NCBI RefSeq assembly: GCF_014204815.1
Contig: NZ_JACHMC010000001.1
Coordinates: 1,054,001 to 1,118,000 of the forward strand
Length of the DNA: 64,000 nt
Direction of reading: 5' to 3'
Source: Micrococcus flavus
GTDB lineage: Bacteria > Actinomycetota > Actinomycetes > Actinomycetales > Micrococcaceae
Shown here: positions 17,718-27,100 of the stretch, in pieces
Position numbering within the stretch: position 1 is the stretch's first letter
Layout: each line of letters begins with the position of its first letter
Notes under the pieces: model-generated
The model's database searches: none
The model's input: only the letters and a program-made list of their open reading frames with translations
Told to the model about the DNA's origin: nothing
Made by a program: the position numbers and the translations under genes

Positions 17718-19820
17718 TCAGCCGGTCACCGCGCGCACGGCCGCGTCCATGGCCCGGTAGGCGTCCAGCTCCCGCGCGTCCTCCGCGCCCCCCACGGTGC
17801 GCACCGCCCCGGCCAGATAGCCGGCCGCCACGAGATCCCCGGCGAGGCCGGCCTCCGGCTCCTGGCCCGCGCACACCACCACGTCCGTCACGTCCAGCAC
17901 GCGCGGCACGCGCTCGTCAGGTCCGTCTCCCGGAACGGTAATGTGCAACCCGTCCTCGGACAGCCGTTCGTACGCCACGCCGCTCATCCGCTCCACGCCG
18001 AGGGCGGCCAGCTCCGCGCGGTGCACCCACCCGGACGTGGGACGCAGTCGGGACCCGATCGGCTCGGGCGAGCGCTGCAGCAGCACGACCTCGCGGGCTG
18101 GGGTACGCGGCGCCCGCTCCGTCAGGCCACCGCGCACGGACGGGTCGTCCGTGACGCCCCAGCGCGCCCGCCACGCCGTGATCGGCTCGGGCTCCCCCGG
18201 CCGCTCCCCCTCCGGGGCGGCGAGCAGCTGCGCGACGTCCACCCCGACGCCGCCGGCGCCCACCACCGCCACGCGGGGCCCGCACGAGACACGGCCGGCG
18301 ACGACGTCGTCGTAGGCGTGCACGGCCGGGACGCCCGGCTCCCCCATCCCCGGCAGGTCGACGGCTCGGGGCCGGACCCCGGCGGTCACCAGGACCTCGT
18401 CGAACGCGGGGGCGCCGTCATCGGTCAGGAGCGTGTCGACGGTGACCGCTGTCCCGGTGCGCAGGTCCACCCCGGCGGCGACCGCGCGGGCGCGCAGGTG
18501 CTCCAGGGCCGGGGCGAACTCCTCCTTGCCGGGGATCCGGCGGGCCAGGCGGAACTGCCCGCCCACCTCGTCCGCCGCCTCGTAGAGCACGACGTCGTGG
18601 CCGAAGCCGGCGGCTCGATGGGCCGCCGTCAGCCCCGCCGGCCCCGCTCCGACGACGGCGATGCGCCGCCGCCGCCCGAGCGCCACGGGGACGGGCCGGG
18701 CGTAGCGCGGATCGGTCTCCCGGCCGGCCCGCGGGTTCATCAGGCAGCTCACCGGCCGCCCGACCATGACGTGGTCGAGGCACGCCTGGTTGCAGGCGAT
18801 GCACGGGGTGAGGTGCTCCGCGCCGGGCCGCCCGATGCTCCGCACCCAATCCGGGTCGGCCAGCAGCGGACGGGCGAGCCCCACGAGGTCGGCGGCGCCG
18901 GCGGTGAGGGCCGCCTCGGCGTCGGCGGGGGTGGTCAGCCGGTTGGCCGCGATGACGGGGATCCCGACGGCGGCGCGCACGCGGGCGGTGGCGTCCAGGA
19001 AGGCGGCCCGGGGCACGGACGTGAGCACGGTGGGCACCCGGGACTCATGCCAGCCCACGCCCGTCATCAGCAGGTCGGCCCCCGCGGCCTCGAAGGCGGC
19101 GGCCGCGGCCAGCACCTCCTCGCCGTCCTGGCCGTCGGCCACGAGGTCCGTCACCGAGGTCCGGACGGACAGCAGCCCGTCCTCCCCCAGCGCGCCGCGC
19201 ACCGCCGCCACCACCTCCTGGGGGAACCGGCGCCGGCGCGCCGCGTCCCCGCCGTAGGCGTCCGTGCGGCGGTTGGTGGCCGGGGCCAGGAACTGGTTGA
19301 GCAGGTACCCCTCGGAGGCCATCACCTCGACGCCGTCGTAGCCGGCCGACCGGGCCAGCGCGGCGGACCGGGCGTACGCGGCCACCAGCTCCGCGATCTC
19401 CCCCACCGTCAGGGCATGCGCGGTGTGCCGGGAGATCGGGGCCCGCGTGGCGGAGGCGGACACCAGGTCCGCGCCGCGGGCATACCGGCCCGTGTGCAGC
19501 AGCTGGGCGAGGATCCGCCCGCCGGCCGCGTGGACGGCGTCCGTGACGGTCCGGTGCGCCCGGGCGTCCTCCTCCGTGGCGAGCAGGCCCGCTCCGGGCG
19601 CCACAGCCCCCTCCGGGGTGACGCCCAGACCGCCGGTGACGATCAGCCCGACCCCGCCGACGGCGCGCTCGGCGTAGAAGGCGGCGAGGGCTCCGAGGTC
19701 CTCCACGCGGTCCTCGAGGCCGAGGTGCATCGACGCCATGACGACGCGGTTGGGCAGGGTCGTCCCGCGCACGGTGATGGGCTCCAGGAGCGGGGAGGCG
19801 GGCGGGGCCGACGATGTCAT
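17718..19820 (-). CDS. NADH:flavin oxidoreductase / 2,4-dienoyl-CoA reductase-like protein
   Basis: 700 residues. The N-terminal half is an old-yellow-enzyme TIM barrel (about 10-360). Next comes a four-cysteine 4Fe-4S cluster motif (CIACNQACLD ... SCLMNP), then an FAD/NAD(P)-binding half with GAGPAGLTAAH and GAGGVGVDVAQ dinucleotide motifs. The architecture matches FadH and related trimethylamine-dehydrogenase-type flavoproteins; reduction of unsaturated fatty acyl-CoA is the likeliest role, but substrate is inferred. ATG 19820 is preferred over GTG 19829 because a TAGTGT box ends 7 nt before it. Confidence 0.88.
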   Translation of the reverse strand: MTSSAPPASPLLEPITVRGTTLPNRVVMASMHLGLEDRVEDLGALAAFYAERAVGGVGLIVTGGLGVTPEGAVAPGAGLLATEEDARAHRTVTDAVHAAGGRILAQLLHTGRYARGADLVSASATRAPISRHTAHALTVGEIAELVAAYARSAALARSAGYDGVEVMASEGYLLNQFLAPATNRRTDAYGGDAARRRRFPQEVVAAVRGALGEDGLLSVRTSVTDLVADGQDGEEVLAAAAAFEAAGADLLMTGVGWHESRVPTVLTSVPRAAFLDATARVRAAVGIPVIAANRLTTPADAEAALTAGAADLVGLARPLLADPDWVRSIGRPGAEHLTPCIACNQACLDHVMVGRPVSCLMNPRAGRETDPRYARPVPVALGRRRRIAVVGAGPAGLTAAHRAAGFGHDVVLYEAADEVGGQFRLARRIPGKEEFAPALEHLRARAVAAGVDLRTGTAVTVDTLLTDDGAPAFDEVLVTAGVRPRAVDLPGMGEPGVPAVHAYDDVVAGRVSCGPRVAVVGAGGVGVDVAQLLAAPEGERPGEPEPITAWRARWGVTDDPSVRGGLTERAPRTPAREVVLLQRSPEPIGSRLRPTSGWVHRAELAALGVERMSGVAYERLSEDGLHITVPGDGPDERVPRVLDVTDVVVCAGQEPEAGLAGDLVAAGYLAGAVRTVGGAEDARELDAYRAMDAAVRAVTG

Positions 19821-19827
19821 GCCCATC

Positions 19828-19833
19828 ACACTA
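19828..19833 (-). promoter_or_regulatory. leaderless -10 box of FadH-like gene
   Basis: TAGTGT on the minus strand ends 7 nt before ATG 19820. Confidence 0.55.
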
Positions 19834-19926
19834 GCGGCTCCGCGGGGAATGCCGCCGAGTGCGCCTCGCCCTGCCGTCTACCGGTCGGGCGGTCCCCTGC
19901 CGGGTGCGCCGGGGACCGATGTGGGG

Positions 19927-19932
19927 CAGGAT
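19927..19932 (+). promoter_or_regulatory. candidate promoter upstream of nfeD-like gene
   Basis: CAGGAT ends 6 nt before an ATG at 19939, the same arrangement as two leaderless genes near 34 kb. The ATG opens a 60-codon frame (to 20121) overlapping the NfeD gene in another frame. Either this is the NfeD transcript start with a ~107-nt leader or a leaderless upstream ORF. Confidence 0.35.
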
Positions 19933-20045
19933 GGGGTCATGGGCCGGTCCGGGGTCGCCCACGGGCGGCGCCCAGGCACCGGGCCCGACGGCATGCGCGT
20001 GGGCGACCCGCCCGCGGCGCCGCGACGGACGGGGAGGTCGATCGC

Positions 20046-20522
20046 GTGGAGTGGTTCGAGGCGAACGCGGGATGGCTGTGGTTCGCGGCCGCCGGCGTGC
20101 TGGCCGGGGTGGAGCTGCTGACCCTGGACCTCGTCCTCGTCATGCTCGCGGCCGGGGCCGCCGCGGCCGGGGCGGCCGCGCTCGCGGGCGCCGGCGTCGG
20201 GGTCCAGGTGGCCGTGTTCGCCGCCGCGAGCCTGCTCATGCTGGCCGCCGTGCGCCCCGTGGCCCTGCGCCATCTGCGCAAGGACACCGGCGCCTCCGCC
20301 TCCTACCTCGACGGCCTGATCGGCCGCCGCCTCACCGCCGACTCCCCCGTGACCGAGGAGCAGGGCGTCCTCACCGTGGACGGCGAGACCTGGTCCGCCC
20401 GGGTCGAGCCCGGCGCCCGCCCCGCCGCCCCCGGCCAGGAGGTCACCGTCCTCGCGGTGTCCGGCGCCCACCTGGTGGTCCGCGCCGCCCCCGTCATCGA
20501 CTGGGACGCCCCGCAGCCCTGA
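20046..20522 (+). CDS. NfeD-like membrane protein
   Basis: 158 residues: membrane helices at about 8-28, 30-50 and 55-70, then a soluble C-terminal OB-fold of the short NfeD type with LIGRRLTADSP and GVLTVDGETWSARVE. NfeD proteins partner with SPFH/stomatin proteins in membrane quality control, and the next gene encodes one. GTG 20046 is chosen because GGGGAGG lies 9-15 nt upstream and the residues begin just before the first helix; the frame upstream is otherwise a long antisense shadow. Confidence 0.85.
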   Translation: MEWFEANAGWLWFAAAGVLAGVELLTLDLVLVMLAAGAAAAGAAALAGAGVGVQVAVFAAASLLMLAAVRPVALRHLRKDTGASASYLDGLIGRRLTADSPVTEEQGVLTVDGETWSARVEPGARPAAPGQEVTVLAVSGAHLVVRAAPVIDWDAPQP

Positions 20523-20565
20523 CCCGCCCTGACCCGCCCCTGACCACCCCATCGAAGGGAACCCC

Positions 20566-21732
20566 ATGGAGACACTCATCGTGCTGGCGGTGCTGGCCGT
20601 CCTGGTCGTCGTCGTGCTGGCCTCGTCCGTCAAGATCATCCCGCAGGCCCGCACCGCGAACATCGAGCGCCTGGGCAAGTACCAGCGCACCGCCGGAGCC
20701 GGCCTCACGCTGATCATCCCGTTCATCGACCGGATGCTGCCCCAGGTGGACATGCGCGAGCAGGTGGTGTCGTTCCCGCCGCAGCCCGTGATCACCGAGG
20801 ACAACCTCGTGGTCTCGATCGACACGGTGGTGTACTTCCAGGTGACAGACGCGAAGGCCGCCACCTACGAGATCGCCAACTACATCCAGGCCGTCGAGCA
20901 GCTCACCACCACCACCCTGCGCAACGTGGTGGGCGGCATGAACCTGGAGGAGGCGCTGACCTCCCGCGACTCGATCAACTCCCAGCTGCGCGGCGTCCTG
21001 GACGACGCGACCACCCGCTGGGGTCTGCGCGTCTCCCGGGTGGAGCTCAAGGCGATCGACCCGCCCATGTCCATCCAGGACTCCATGGAGAAGCAGATGC
21101 GCGCCGAGCGCGACCGCCGCGCCGCGATCCTCACCGCCGAGGGCACCAAGCAGGCCGCGATCCTCACCGCCGAGGGCGAGCGCCAGGCGCAGATCCTCGC
21201 CGCCGAGGGCGATGCCCAGGCCCGCGTGCTGCGCGCCAACGCGGAGGCGGAGGCCATCCAGGTGGTGTTCGACGCGATCCACGAGGGCGAGGCCGACTCC
21301 GAGGTCCTCGCCTATCAGTACCTGCAGCAGCTCCCCCGGATCGCCGAGGGCACGTCGAACACCATGTTCGTCGTCCCGGCCGAGCTCACCCGCGCCCTCG
21401 AGGGGCTCGGGGACGCGTTCGGCCCCGGCCGGGACGCCGGCTCCTCCTCCTCTCCGGCGTCCGATGACGGCGACGCGCGCCCGGCCCGCCGCACCGGGCG
21501 GGGCTCCTCCACCCGGGGCCAGGACCGGCCCCGCGGCCCGCGCGAGGGCCGACCGACCACCGCTGAGGCGCTCCGCGCCGCGGGCGTGCCCGAGGCCCTG
21601 ACCGCGGGCACCGCGGTGCCGGAGGCGCTGCAGGACACCACGCTGGACGAGGCCCTGGCCACCCCGACCGGCCTCGAGGACCCCCTCCCCGCCGTCGACC
21701 CCGAGCGCCGCCGCGGCCCGGGAATGGCATGA
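20566..21732 (+). CDS. SPFH / band 7 (stomatin-like) protein
   Basis: 388 residues: N-terminal membrane anchor (3-22), SPFH domain (about 25-190), then a coiled coil containing repeated AILTAEG heptad-like units (about 188-215). A low-complexity acidic/proline tail of ~100 residues follows the family core. Such proteins form ring oligomers in membrane microdomains and scaffold proteases or NfeD partners. ATG 20566 has GAAGGGA at 5-11 nt. It lies 43 nt after nfeD. The last codons overlap the rbpA promoter. Confidence 0.92.
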   Translation: METLIVLAVLAVLVVVVLASSVKIIPQARTANIERLGKYQRTAGAGLTLIIPFIDRMLPQVDMREQVVSFPPQPVITEDNLVVSIDTVVYFQVTDAKAATYEIANYIQAVEQLTTTTLRNVVGGMNLEEALTSRDSINSQLRGVLDDATTRWGLRVSRVELKAIDPPMSIQDSMEKQMRAERDRRAAILTAEGTKQAAILTAEGERQAQILAAEGDAQARVLRANAEAEAIQVVFDAIHEGEADSEVLAYQYLQQLPRIAEGTSNTMFVVPAELTRALEGLGDAFGPGRDAGSSSSPASDDGDARPARRTGRGSSTRGQDRPRGPREGRPTTAEALRAAGVPEALTAGTAVPEALQDTTLDEALATPTGLEDPLPAVDPERRRGPGMA

Positions 21733-21747
21733 GAGAATCGGTGGTTG
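21720..21747 (+). promoter_or_regulatory. SigR/SigH-type promoter of rbpA
   Basis: GGGAAT (21720-21725), an 18-nt spacer and GTTG (21744-21747) match the ECF sigma-R consensus GGGAAT-N18/19-GTT. rbpA is a known sigma-R target in Streptomyces. The site lies over the SPFH stop codon and implies a leader of about 75-80 nt. Confidence 0.6.
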
Positions 21748-21830
21748 CACCGAGGAGGAAGTGAGCCGCCGCGGCGGCCCGGGGGCGCCCCGCACGGGGC
21801 CCCGGCGCCGCGGCCCGAGGAGGAGGTCAG

Positions 21831-22172
21831 ATGAGCGATCGCAGCCTGCGCGGCATGCGCCTGGGGGCGCAGTCCCTGGAGTCCGAGGCCGGCGTCGAGC
21901 CGGCGCCCCGCCAGCGGGTCGAGTACCGCACAGAGGACGGCGAGCAGGTGTTCGTGACCTTCGCCGTCGAGGCGGACGTCCCGGCGACGTGGACCTCGAA
22001 GACCGGCAAGGAGGCCCTCCGCGTGGACGGCGAGAAGCCGGAGCAGAGCGAGGGCAAGCCGGTCCGCACCCACTGGGACATGCTGCTCGAGCGCCGCTCC
22101 ATGGAGGACCTCGAGGAGACCTTCCAGGTCCAGCTCACGAAGCTGCGCGCCACGCGCGGCGAGGACGACTGA
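21831..22172 (+). CDS. rbpA: RNA polymerase-binding protein RbpA
   Basis: 113-residue actinobacterial transcription factor that binds the housekeeping sigma factor and stabilises the open promoter complex. The N-terminal tail MSDRSLRGMRLGAQSLE, the core domain, and the basic linker plus sigma-interacting C-terminal helix (THWDMLLERRSMEDLEE) are all recognisable. The core contains no cysteine, so the zinc site of the Streptomyces protein is absent. ATG 21831 is preceded by GAGGAGGAGG. A sigma-R-type promoter lies at 21720-21747. It is convergent with the mannosyltransferase gene, as in other actinobacteria. Confidence 0.95.
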   Translation: MSDRSLRGMRLGAQSLESEAGVEPAPRQRVEYRTEDGEQVFVTFAVEADVPATWTSKTGKEALRVDGEKPEQSEGKPVRTHWDMLLERRSMEDLEETFQVQLTKLRATRGEDD

Positions 22173-22201
22173 CCGCCCCGGGTCGACCGGCGGAGGTCTC
22201 C

Positions 22202-22266
22202 GCCCGGCCCGCACGACGACGGGGCCCGACCTGCCAGGTCGGGCCCCGTCGTCGTGCGGGCCGGGC
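22202..22266. terminator. 32-bp perfect hairpin between rbpA and ppm
   Basis: Arms 22202-22233 and 22235-22266 are perfectly complementary over 32 bp around a single central base. It starts 30 nt after the rbpA stop and ends 5 nt from the stop of the convergent mannosyltransferase, so it probably serves both strands. Confidence 0.8.
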
Positions 22267-22270
22267 CCGG

Positions 22271-23005
22271 TCAGCGGCGGCCGGAGCGGCCCGTGAGGGT
22301 CTCCCAGCGGGCCTGGGCCCCCCACTTGGTCACGTTGACCACGGCCTCACCGATGATGCCGCCGCTCATCTTGGACTCCCCCAGCTCACGCTCCACGAAC
22401 GTGATGGGCACCTCCACGATGCGCAGGCCCAGCCGGGCCACCCGGAAGGTCATGTCCACCTGGAAGCCGTAGCCTTTGGACTGGACCGCGTCCAGGTCGA
22501 TCTTCCGCAGGGTGTCCGCCCGGTAGGCGCGGTAGCCGGCCGTGACGTCCGTCAGCTTCAGGCCGAGCATGATGCGCGGGTACAGGGAGCCGGCGGCGGA
22601 GATGAGCTTGCGGGAGGCGGGCCAGTTGACCATCTTGCCGCCCGGGACGCGGCGGGAGCCGATCACCAGGTCCGCGGTGCGCACGGCCTCCAGCAGGCGC
22701 GGCAGCTGCTCCGGCTGGTGCGAGCCGTCCGCGTCCATCTCCACGAGGACGTCGTAGCCCCGCTCCAGCCCCCAGCGGAAGCCGGCGATGTAGGCCCCGC
22801 CCAGGCCGTTCTTCTCGGAGCGGTGCAGCACGTGCACGTTCGCATCCTGTGCCGCGCGCTCATCCGCCCAGGCACCGGTGCCGTCCGGGGAGGCGTCGTC
22901 CACCACGAGCACGTCCGAGTCCGGCACCGCGTCGCGGAGCCGGCCGAGGGTGATCGGCAGTGACTCGATCTCGTTGTAGGTGGGGATGATGGTGAGCACG
23001 TGCAT
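22271..23005 (-). CDS. polyprenol monophosphomannose synthase
   Basis: 244-residue GT2 glycosyltransferase of the dolichol-phosphate-mannose synthase type. TIIPTYNEIESLP, VVDDASPDGT and EMDADGSHQPEQLP (DXD metal site) are visible; no membrane domain follows. It transfers mannose from GDP-mannose to polyprenyl phosphate, supplying periplasmic mannosyltransferases for lipomannan-type glycans and protein O-mannosylation. ATG 23005 is chosen for the conserved N-terminus; the open frame continues upstream without homology. A TATACT -10 box lies at 23072-23077. Convergent with rbpA, the usual neighbour of ppm1. Confidence 0.93.
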   Translation of the reverse strand: MHVLTIIPTYNEIESLPITLGRLRDAVPDSDVLVVDDASPDGTGAWADERAAQDANVHVLHRSEKNGLGGAYIAGFRWGLERGYDVLVEMDADGSHQPEQLPRLLEAVRTADLVIGSRRVPGGKMVNWPASRKLISAAGSLYPRIMLGLKLTDVTAGYRAYRADTLRKIDLDAVQSKGYGFQVDMTFRVARLGLRIVEVPITFVERELGESKMSGGIIGEAVVNVTKWGAQARWETLTGRSGRR

Positions 23006-23071
23006 GCGGTGGTCTCGCCTTCCGAGGTCGGGGAGGCCCACAGCACGACGCGGGGCCCAGGAATCCGTTCG

Positions 23072-23077
23072 AGTATA
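23072..23077 (-). promoter_or_regulatory. -10 box (TATACT) of the mannosyltransferase gene
   Basis: TATACT on the minus strand, 66 nt before ATG 23005, is one of the best -10 matches in the window and implies a leader of about 60 nt. Confidence 0.5.
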
Positions 23078-23100
23078 GGAACTCCGGCGGAGCGCCGCGC

Positions 23101-24168
23101 TCAGCCCGCCAGCGCCGTCCCGTCCACCCATGTGCCGGCCCACGTGGGCAGCGGCGTCTGGTCGTCCAGGGCGGGCAGCAGCGGCGTGCCGGCGCGGGTG
23201 TCCGTGCTCCACGCGGCCACGCGCCCGTCCGGGGACTGCACCGCCACGGCGTCCGTGCGCCACACGGCGAAGGTGGCCGGGCTGGACACGGCGAGGCGCG
23301 GGGCGGCCTGCACGGCGGCGGCGGGCACGTCCGGCAGGGCGCGCAGCGGGGTGCGCGTGGCCGCGGTGAACGCCGAGCGGGCGGAGATCCGCTCGGCCGC
23401 GTCAGGGTGGGACAGCGCGGCGCGGACGGCCGCCCACGGGCTCGCACCGCCGCGGGTGCTCAGGCACACCGGGACGGCGTCCGCCAGGAGGCTGCCCAGC
23501 GGCGCGCGCAGCACGCCGTCCGGGTCCGGGAGCACCGTCACGGCGACGGCGGCGGAGGCCAGGAACGCCCGGTCCTCCGCGGTGACCGGGCCGGTGAGCA
23601 CGAGGCGGTGGCGGACGCGGCCCAGGGCGGCGAGGCCGAGCTCCTCGGCGGCCGCGCGCAGGGCCGCCAGGGCGTCCTGCTGGGCGGCGGCCCGGGCGTC
23701 CTCATCAGCGTCGACCGGGGGCACGAGGTACACCTGCTCCCCCACGCGCGTGGAGGCGACCACGAGGGCGGCGAGGGCCGGGCGCTCGGTCGCCCCCGCG
23801 GTGAGCCACACGCCGGCGGCCTCCGGGTCCACGGTCTCCGCGGCGCGGTACACCACGGCCTGCACGGCGGCGGGGCCGTCCGCCCGGGTGTCCGCGGCGG
23901 ACCGGCCCGGCTCGGCCAGCACGGTGACCACGGCCGTGCCCCGCTCGACGGCGGCCCGCGCCTCGGCGGGGCGCGCGCACGGCTCCACGAAGGCGGGGGC
24001 GACCACGGCCCCCTCGAGGTCGACGCGCGGGACGCCGGCGTCCGCCACCCGGTCCGCCGAGGCGTCCTCCCCGAGCCAGGCGACGACCCCGTCCGCCACG
24101 AGCAGGGCGGTGGCGTAGGGGTCGGTGGCGGAATGGACGACGGCGCTGTGCAGGAGGGTGGTGGTCAC
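23101..24168 (-). CDS. amidohydrolase-like protein lacking metal ligands
   Basis: 355 residues with the N- and C-terminal composite beta domain of cytosine-deaminase-like amidohydrolases (HSAVVHSATDPYATALLVADGVVAWLG). Where active enzymes have PGFVDxHxH, this protein has PAFVEPCARPAE, so the first metal-binding pair is missing, and later histidine ligands are not evident. It may be a non-catalytic paralogue or carry another activity. GTG 24168 follows a TAGGGT box with 6-nt spacing. It lies 25 nt after the HelY-type helicase, whose stop is at 24194. Confidence 0.7.
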   Translation of the reverse strand: MTTTLLHSAVVHSATDPYATALLVADGVVAWLGEDASADRVADAGVPRVDLEGAVVAPAFVEPCARPAEARAAVERGTAVVTVLAEPGRSAADTRADGPAAVQAVVYRAAETVDPEAAGVWLTAGATERPALAALVVASTRVGEQVYLVPPVDADEDARAAAQQDALAALRAAAEELGLAALGRVRHRLVLTGPVTAEDRAFLASAAVAVTVLPDPDGVLRAPLGSLLADAVPVCLSTRGGASPWAAVRAALSHPDAAERISARSAFTAATRTPLRALPDVPAAAVQAAPRLAVSSPATFAVWRTDAVAVQSPDGRVAAWSTDTRAGTPLLPALDDQTPLPTWAGTWVDGTALAG

Positions 24169-24174
24169 CGCTCC

Positions 24175-24180
24175 ACCCTA
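24175..24180 (-). promoter_or_regulatory. leaderless -10 box of amidohydrolase-like gene
   Basis: TAGGGT on the minus strand ends 6 nt before GTG 24168, in the short gap after the helicase gene. Confidence 0.55.
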
Positions 24181-24193
24181 GCCGCCGCCGGGG

Positions 24194-27100
24194 TCACGCC
24201 TCGGGCTCGGCCGCCGCCCCGGGCAGGGAGGTGGCCACCACGCCGCGGGCCACGAGCCCGGCCGCGCGTCGGCAGCTCCGGGAGCGGTGGGCGTCCCCGG
24301 GCACCTGGGCGATCTGGTCCAGCACGTCGATCACCTGGCGCGCCCAGCGCACGAAGTCGCCGGCCGCCAGCTCGGCGCCCTGCAGGGTCTCCCGCAGGGT
24401 CCCCCCGCGCACCCAGCGGTGCACGGGTCCCACGAGCCCGAGGTCGGTGGACGGCGTGGGCTCGATCCGGGCGGCGGCCTCGTCCGCGCGCAGGCGCTCC
24501 TCGAGCTCCTCGACGGCCTCGGCCACCCGCTGGAGGCGGCCGTTGGGCATGGCCACGGGCAGCCCCTGGGACTCGCCCTTGCCCTGGTACACGAGCAGCG
24601 CGGCCACGCACGCCCAGTCCTCGGGGCCCAGGTGCGCGGTGGCGGGGTCGTGGAGCACGAGGGAGGTGAGCAGGTCCCGCTCCCCGTACACGCGGCGCAG
24701 GGTCTGACCCCGGTCCGAGAGCGCCTCGGCGGGCGCGTCCGGATCCGGACCCACGTACCCGTACCGGTTCAGCAGGTCCACCACGCGGTCGAACGTGCGG
24801 GCGATGGTGTTCGTCCGCCCGGCGATCCGCTCGCGGAGCAGCCCCACCTCCCGGCGCATCCCCCACCAGCGCTCGCCCCAGCGGGCGTGGTCCTCCCGGT
24901 CCGGGCACGCGTGGCACGGGTGCGCCTGCAGGCGGCGGCGCAGATCCTCCAGGCGCGGGGAGTCGGCCTCCTCGCGGAGGCGGAAGCCGGTCCCCCGCCG
25001 GGCGCCGCCGGTGGGCGGGCGGTGGGTGCGCACGGCCTCGCGCATCCGCGCGGCCACGTCCTTGCGCTGGGACGGGGTCTTGACCTGCACGGTCTGGCCC
25101 AGGTCCGCCCCGGCCACGGGCTCCACGGGGTCGGCCACGTCGTCCAGGGTGATGCGGCGCAGGTGCGCGGAGTCCGTCACGACCCCGACGCGCGGGTTCT
25201 GCGGATTGCCGGCGGGCATCACGACGACGGCCCGCCCGAGTCGCCGGCCGGCGTCGAGCTCGATCACGTCCCCCACGGCGAGGTCCGCGAGGGACTCCTT
25301 CACCGCCGCGATGTGGGCCCGACGACGGCCCTGCGAGCCGGACTTCTCCGCGCCGGCCACCTCCTTGCGCAGGGCGAGGTACTCGGCGAAGTCGCCGCGC
25401 TCGCAGGCCATGGCGGCCTCGTACTTCTCCAGGGTCCCCTGCTTGGAGCGCACCTCCCGGGCCAGGCCGACGACCGATCGGTCCGCCTGGAACTGCGCGA
25501 ACGAGGACTCGAGGATGCCGCGGGCGCGCTCGGCGCCCACCTGGGCCAGCAGGTTCACGGACATGTTGTAGGTGGGCCGGAACGAGGACTTCAGCGGATA
25601 GGTGCGCCGCGAGGCCAGGCCGGCCACCGCAGCGGGGTCCAGGCCGGGGCGCCACATGACCACGGCGTGGCCCTCGACGTCGATCCCGCGGCGGCCGGCG
25701 CGGCCCGTCAGCTGGGTGTACTCCCCCGGGGTGACGTCCACGTGGGACTCCCCGTTGAACTTGACGAGCTTTTCCAGCACCACCGAGCGGGCCGGCATGT
25801 TCACCCCCAGGGCGAGGGTCTCGGTGGCGAACACGGTCTTGAGCACGCCGGCGGCGAAGAGGTCCTCCACGGCCTCCTTGAACGGCGGCAGCATCCCGGC
25901 GTGGTGGGCGGCGAAGCCCCGGGACAGCCCGTCCCGCCACGCCCAGAACCCGAGCACGTCCAGGTCCTCGGCCGGCAGGAGGCGGGCCGCCTCGTCCACG
26001 CGCGCGGCGATCCGCGCCTTCTCGTGGGCGGTGGTGAGGTCCAGCCCGGCCCGCAGGCACTGCTCCACGGCGCCGTCGCAGCCGGCCCGCGAGAAGATGA
26101 ACGTGATGCCCGGCAGCAGGCCCTCGCGGTCCAGGACGCGGATCATCTCCGGTCGGGAGGTCATCAGGCCCGGGCCGCGGCCGTCCCGGTGATCCCGGCC
26201 GCCGCCGGAGGTCCCGAGGGAGGCGCTGGTGCCGCGGTTCCGGTCCCAGCCGGAGGAGCGTCCCGCGTCGGGACGGGTGTCCCGGCTGCCGCGACCCCGG
26301 TCCCGACCCCCGGAACGCCCGCCACGGCCCTTCGCGCCGCCGCGGCCGCCCTCGTCGCGGCGTCCCCGGCCGGGCCGGCCCCAGTCGGGGCGCTGGCCGC
26401 CGCGCTCGGCCTCGCGCGCGAGGCGTTCCAGCTCGGGGTTCAGCAGCGGCGTGCCGTCGGCGTCGGCGGTGTCCTCGAAGGCGACGTCCTCCGCGAACAG
26501 GTCGTAGAGGCGGCCGCCCGCCATGACGTGCTGCCACAGCGGCACGGGGCGGTGCTCGGAGACCACCACGGTCGTCGCCCCGCGCACGGTGTCCAGCCAC
26601 GAGCCGAACTCCTCGGCGTTGGACACGGTGGCGGAGAGGGAGATCAGCTGCACATGCTCGGGCAGGTGGATGATGACCTCCTCCCACACCGGGCCGCGGA
26701 ACCGATCGGCGAGATAGTGCACCTCGTCCATCACCACGTAGCCCAGATCCGTGAGGGCCTCGGAGTCCGCGTAGAGCATGTTGCGCAGGACCTCGGTGGT
26801 CATCACCACCACGGGCGCGTCCGCGTTCACGGACGTGTCGCCGGTCAGCAGTCCGACGTTCTCCGCGCCGTGCACGCGCCTCAGGTCCAGGAACTTCTGG
26901 TTCGAGAGCGCCTTGATGGGCGTGGTGTAGAACGCCTTCCGGCCGCGGGCGAGGGCCAGGTGCACGGCGAACTCCCCCACCACGGTCTTGCCCGCACCGG
27001 TGGGCGCCGCCACGAGTACGCCGTGGCCGTCCTCGACCTCCCGGCAGGCCTCGCGTTGGAAGTCGTCCAGCGGGAAGTCCAGCCGGGCGGCGAACGCGGA

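Noticed and set aside
17943-20522. 859-codon plus-strand frame
   Set aside because: Its first ~700 codons are antisense to the FadH-like gene; only the last part, from GTG 20046, encodes the NfeD-like protein.
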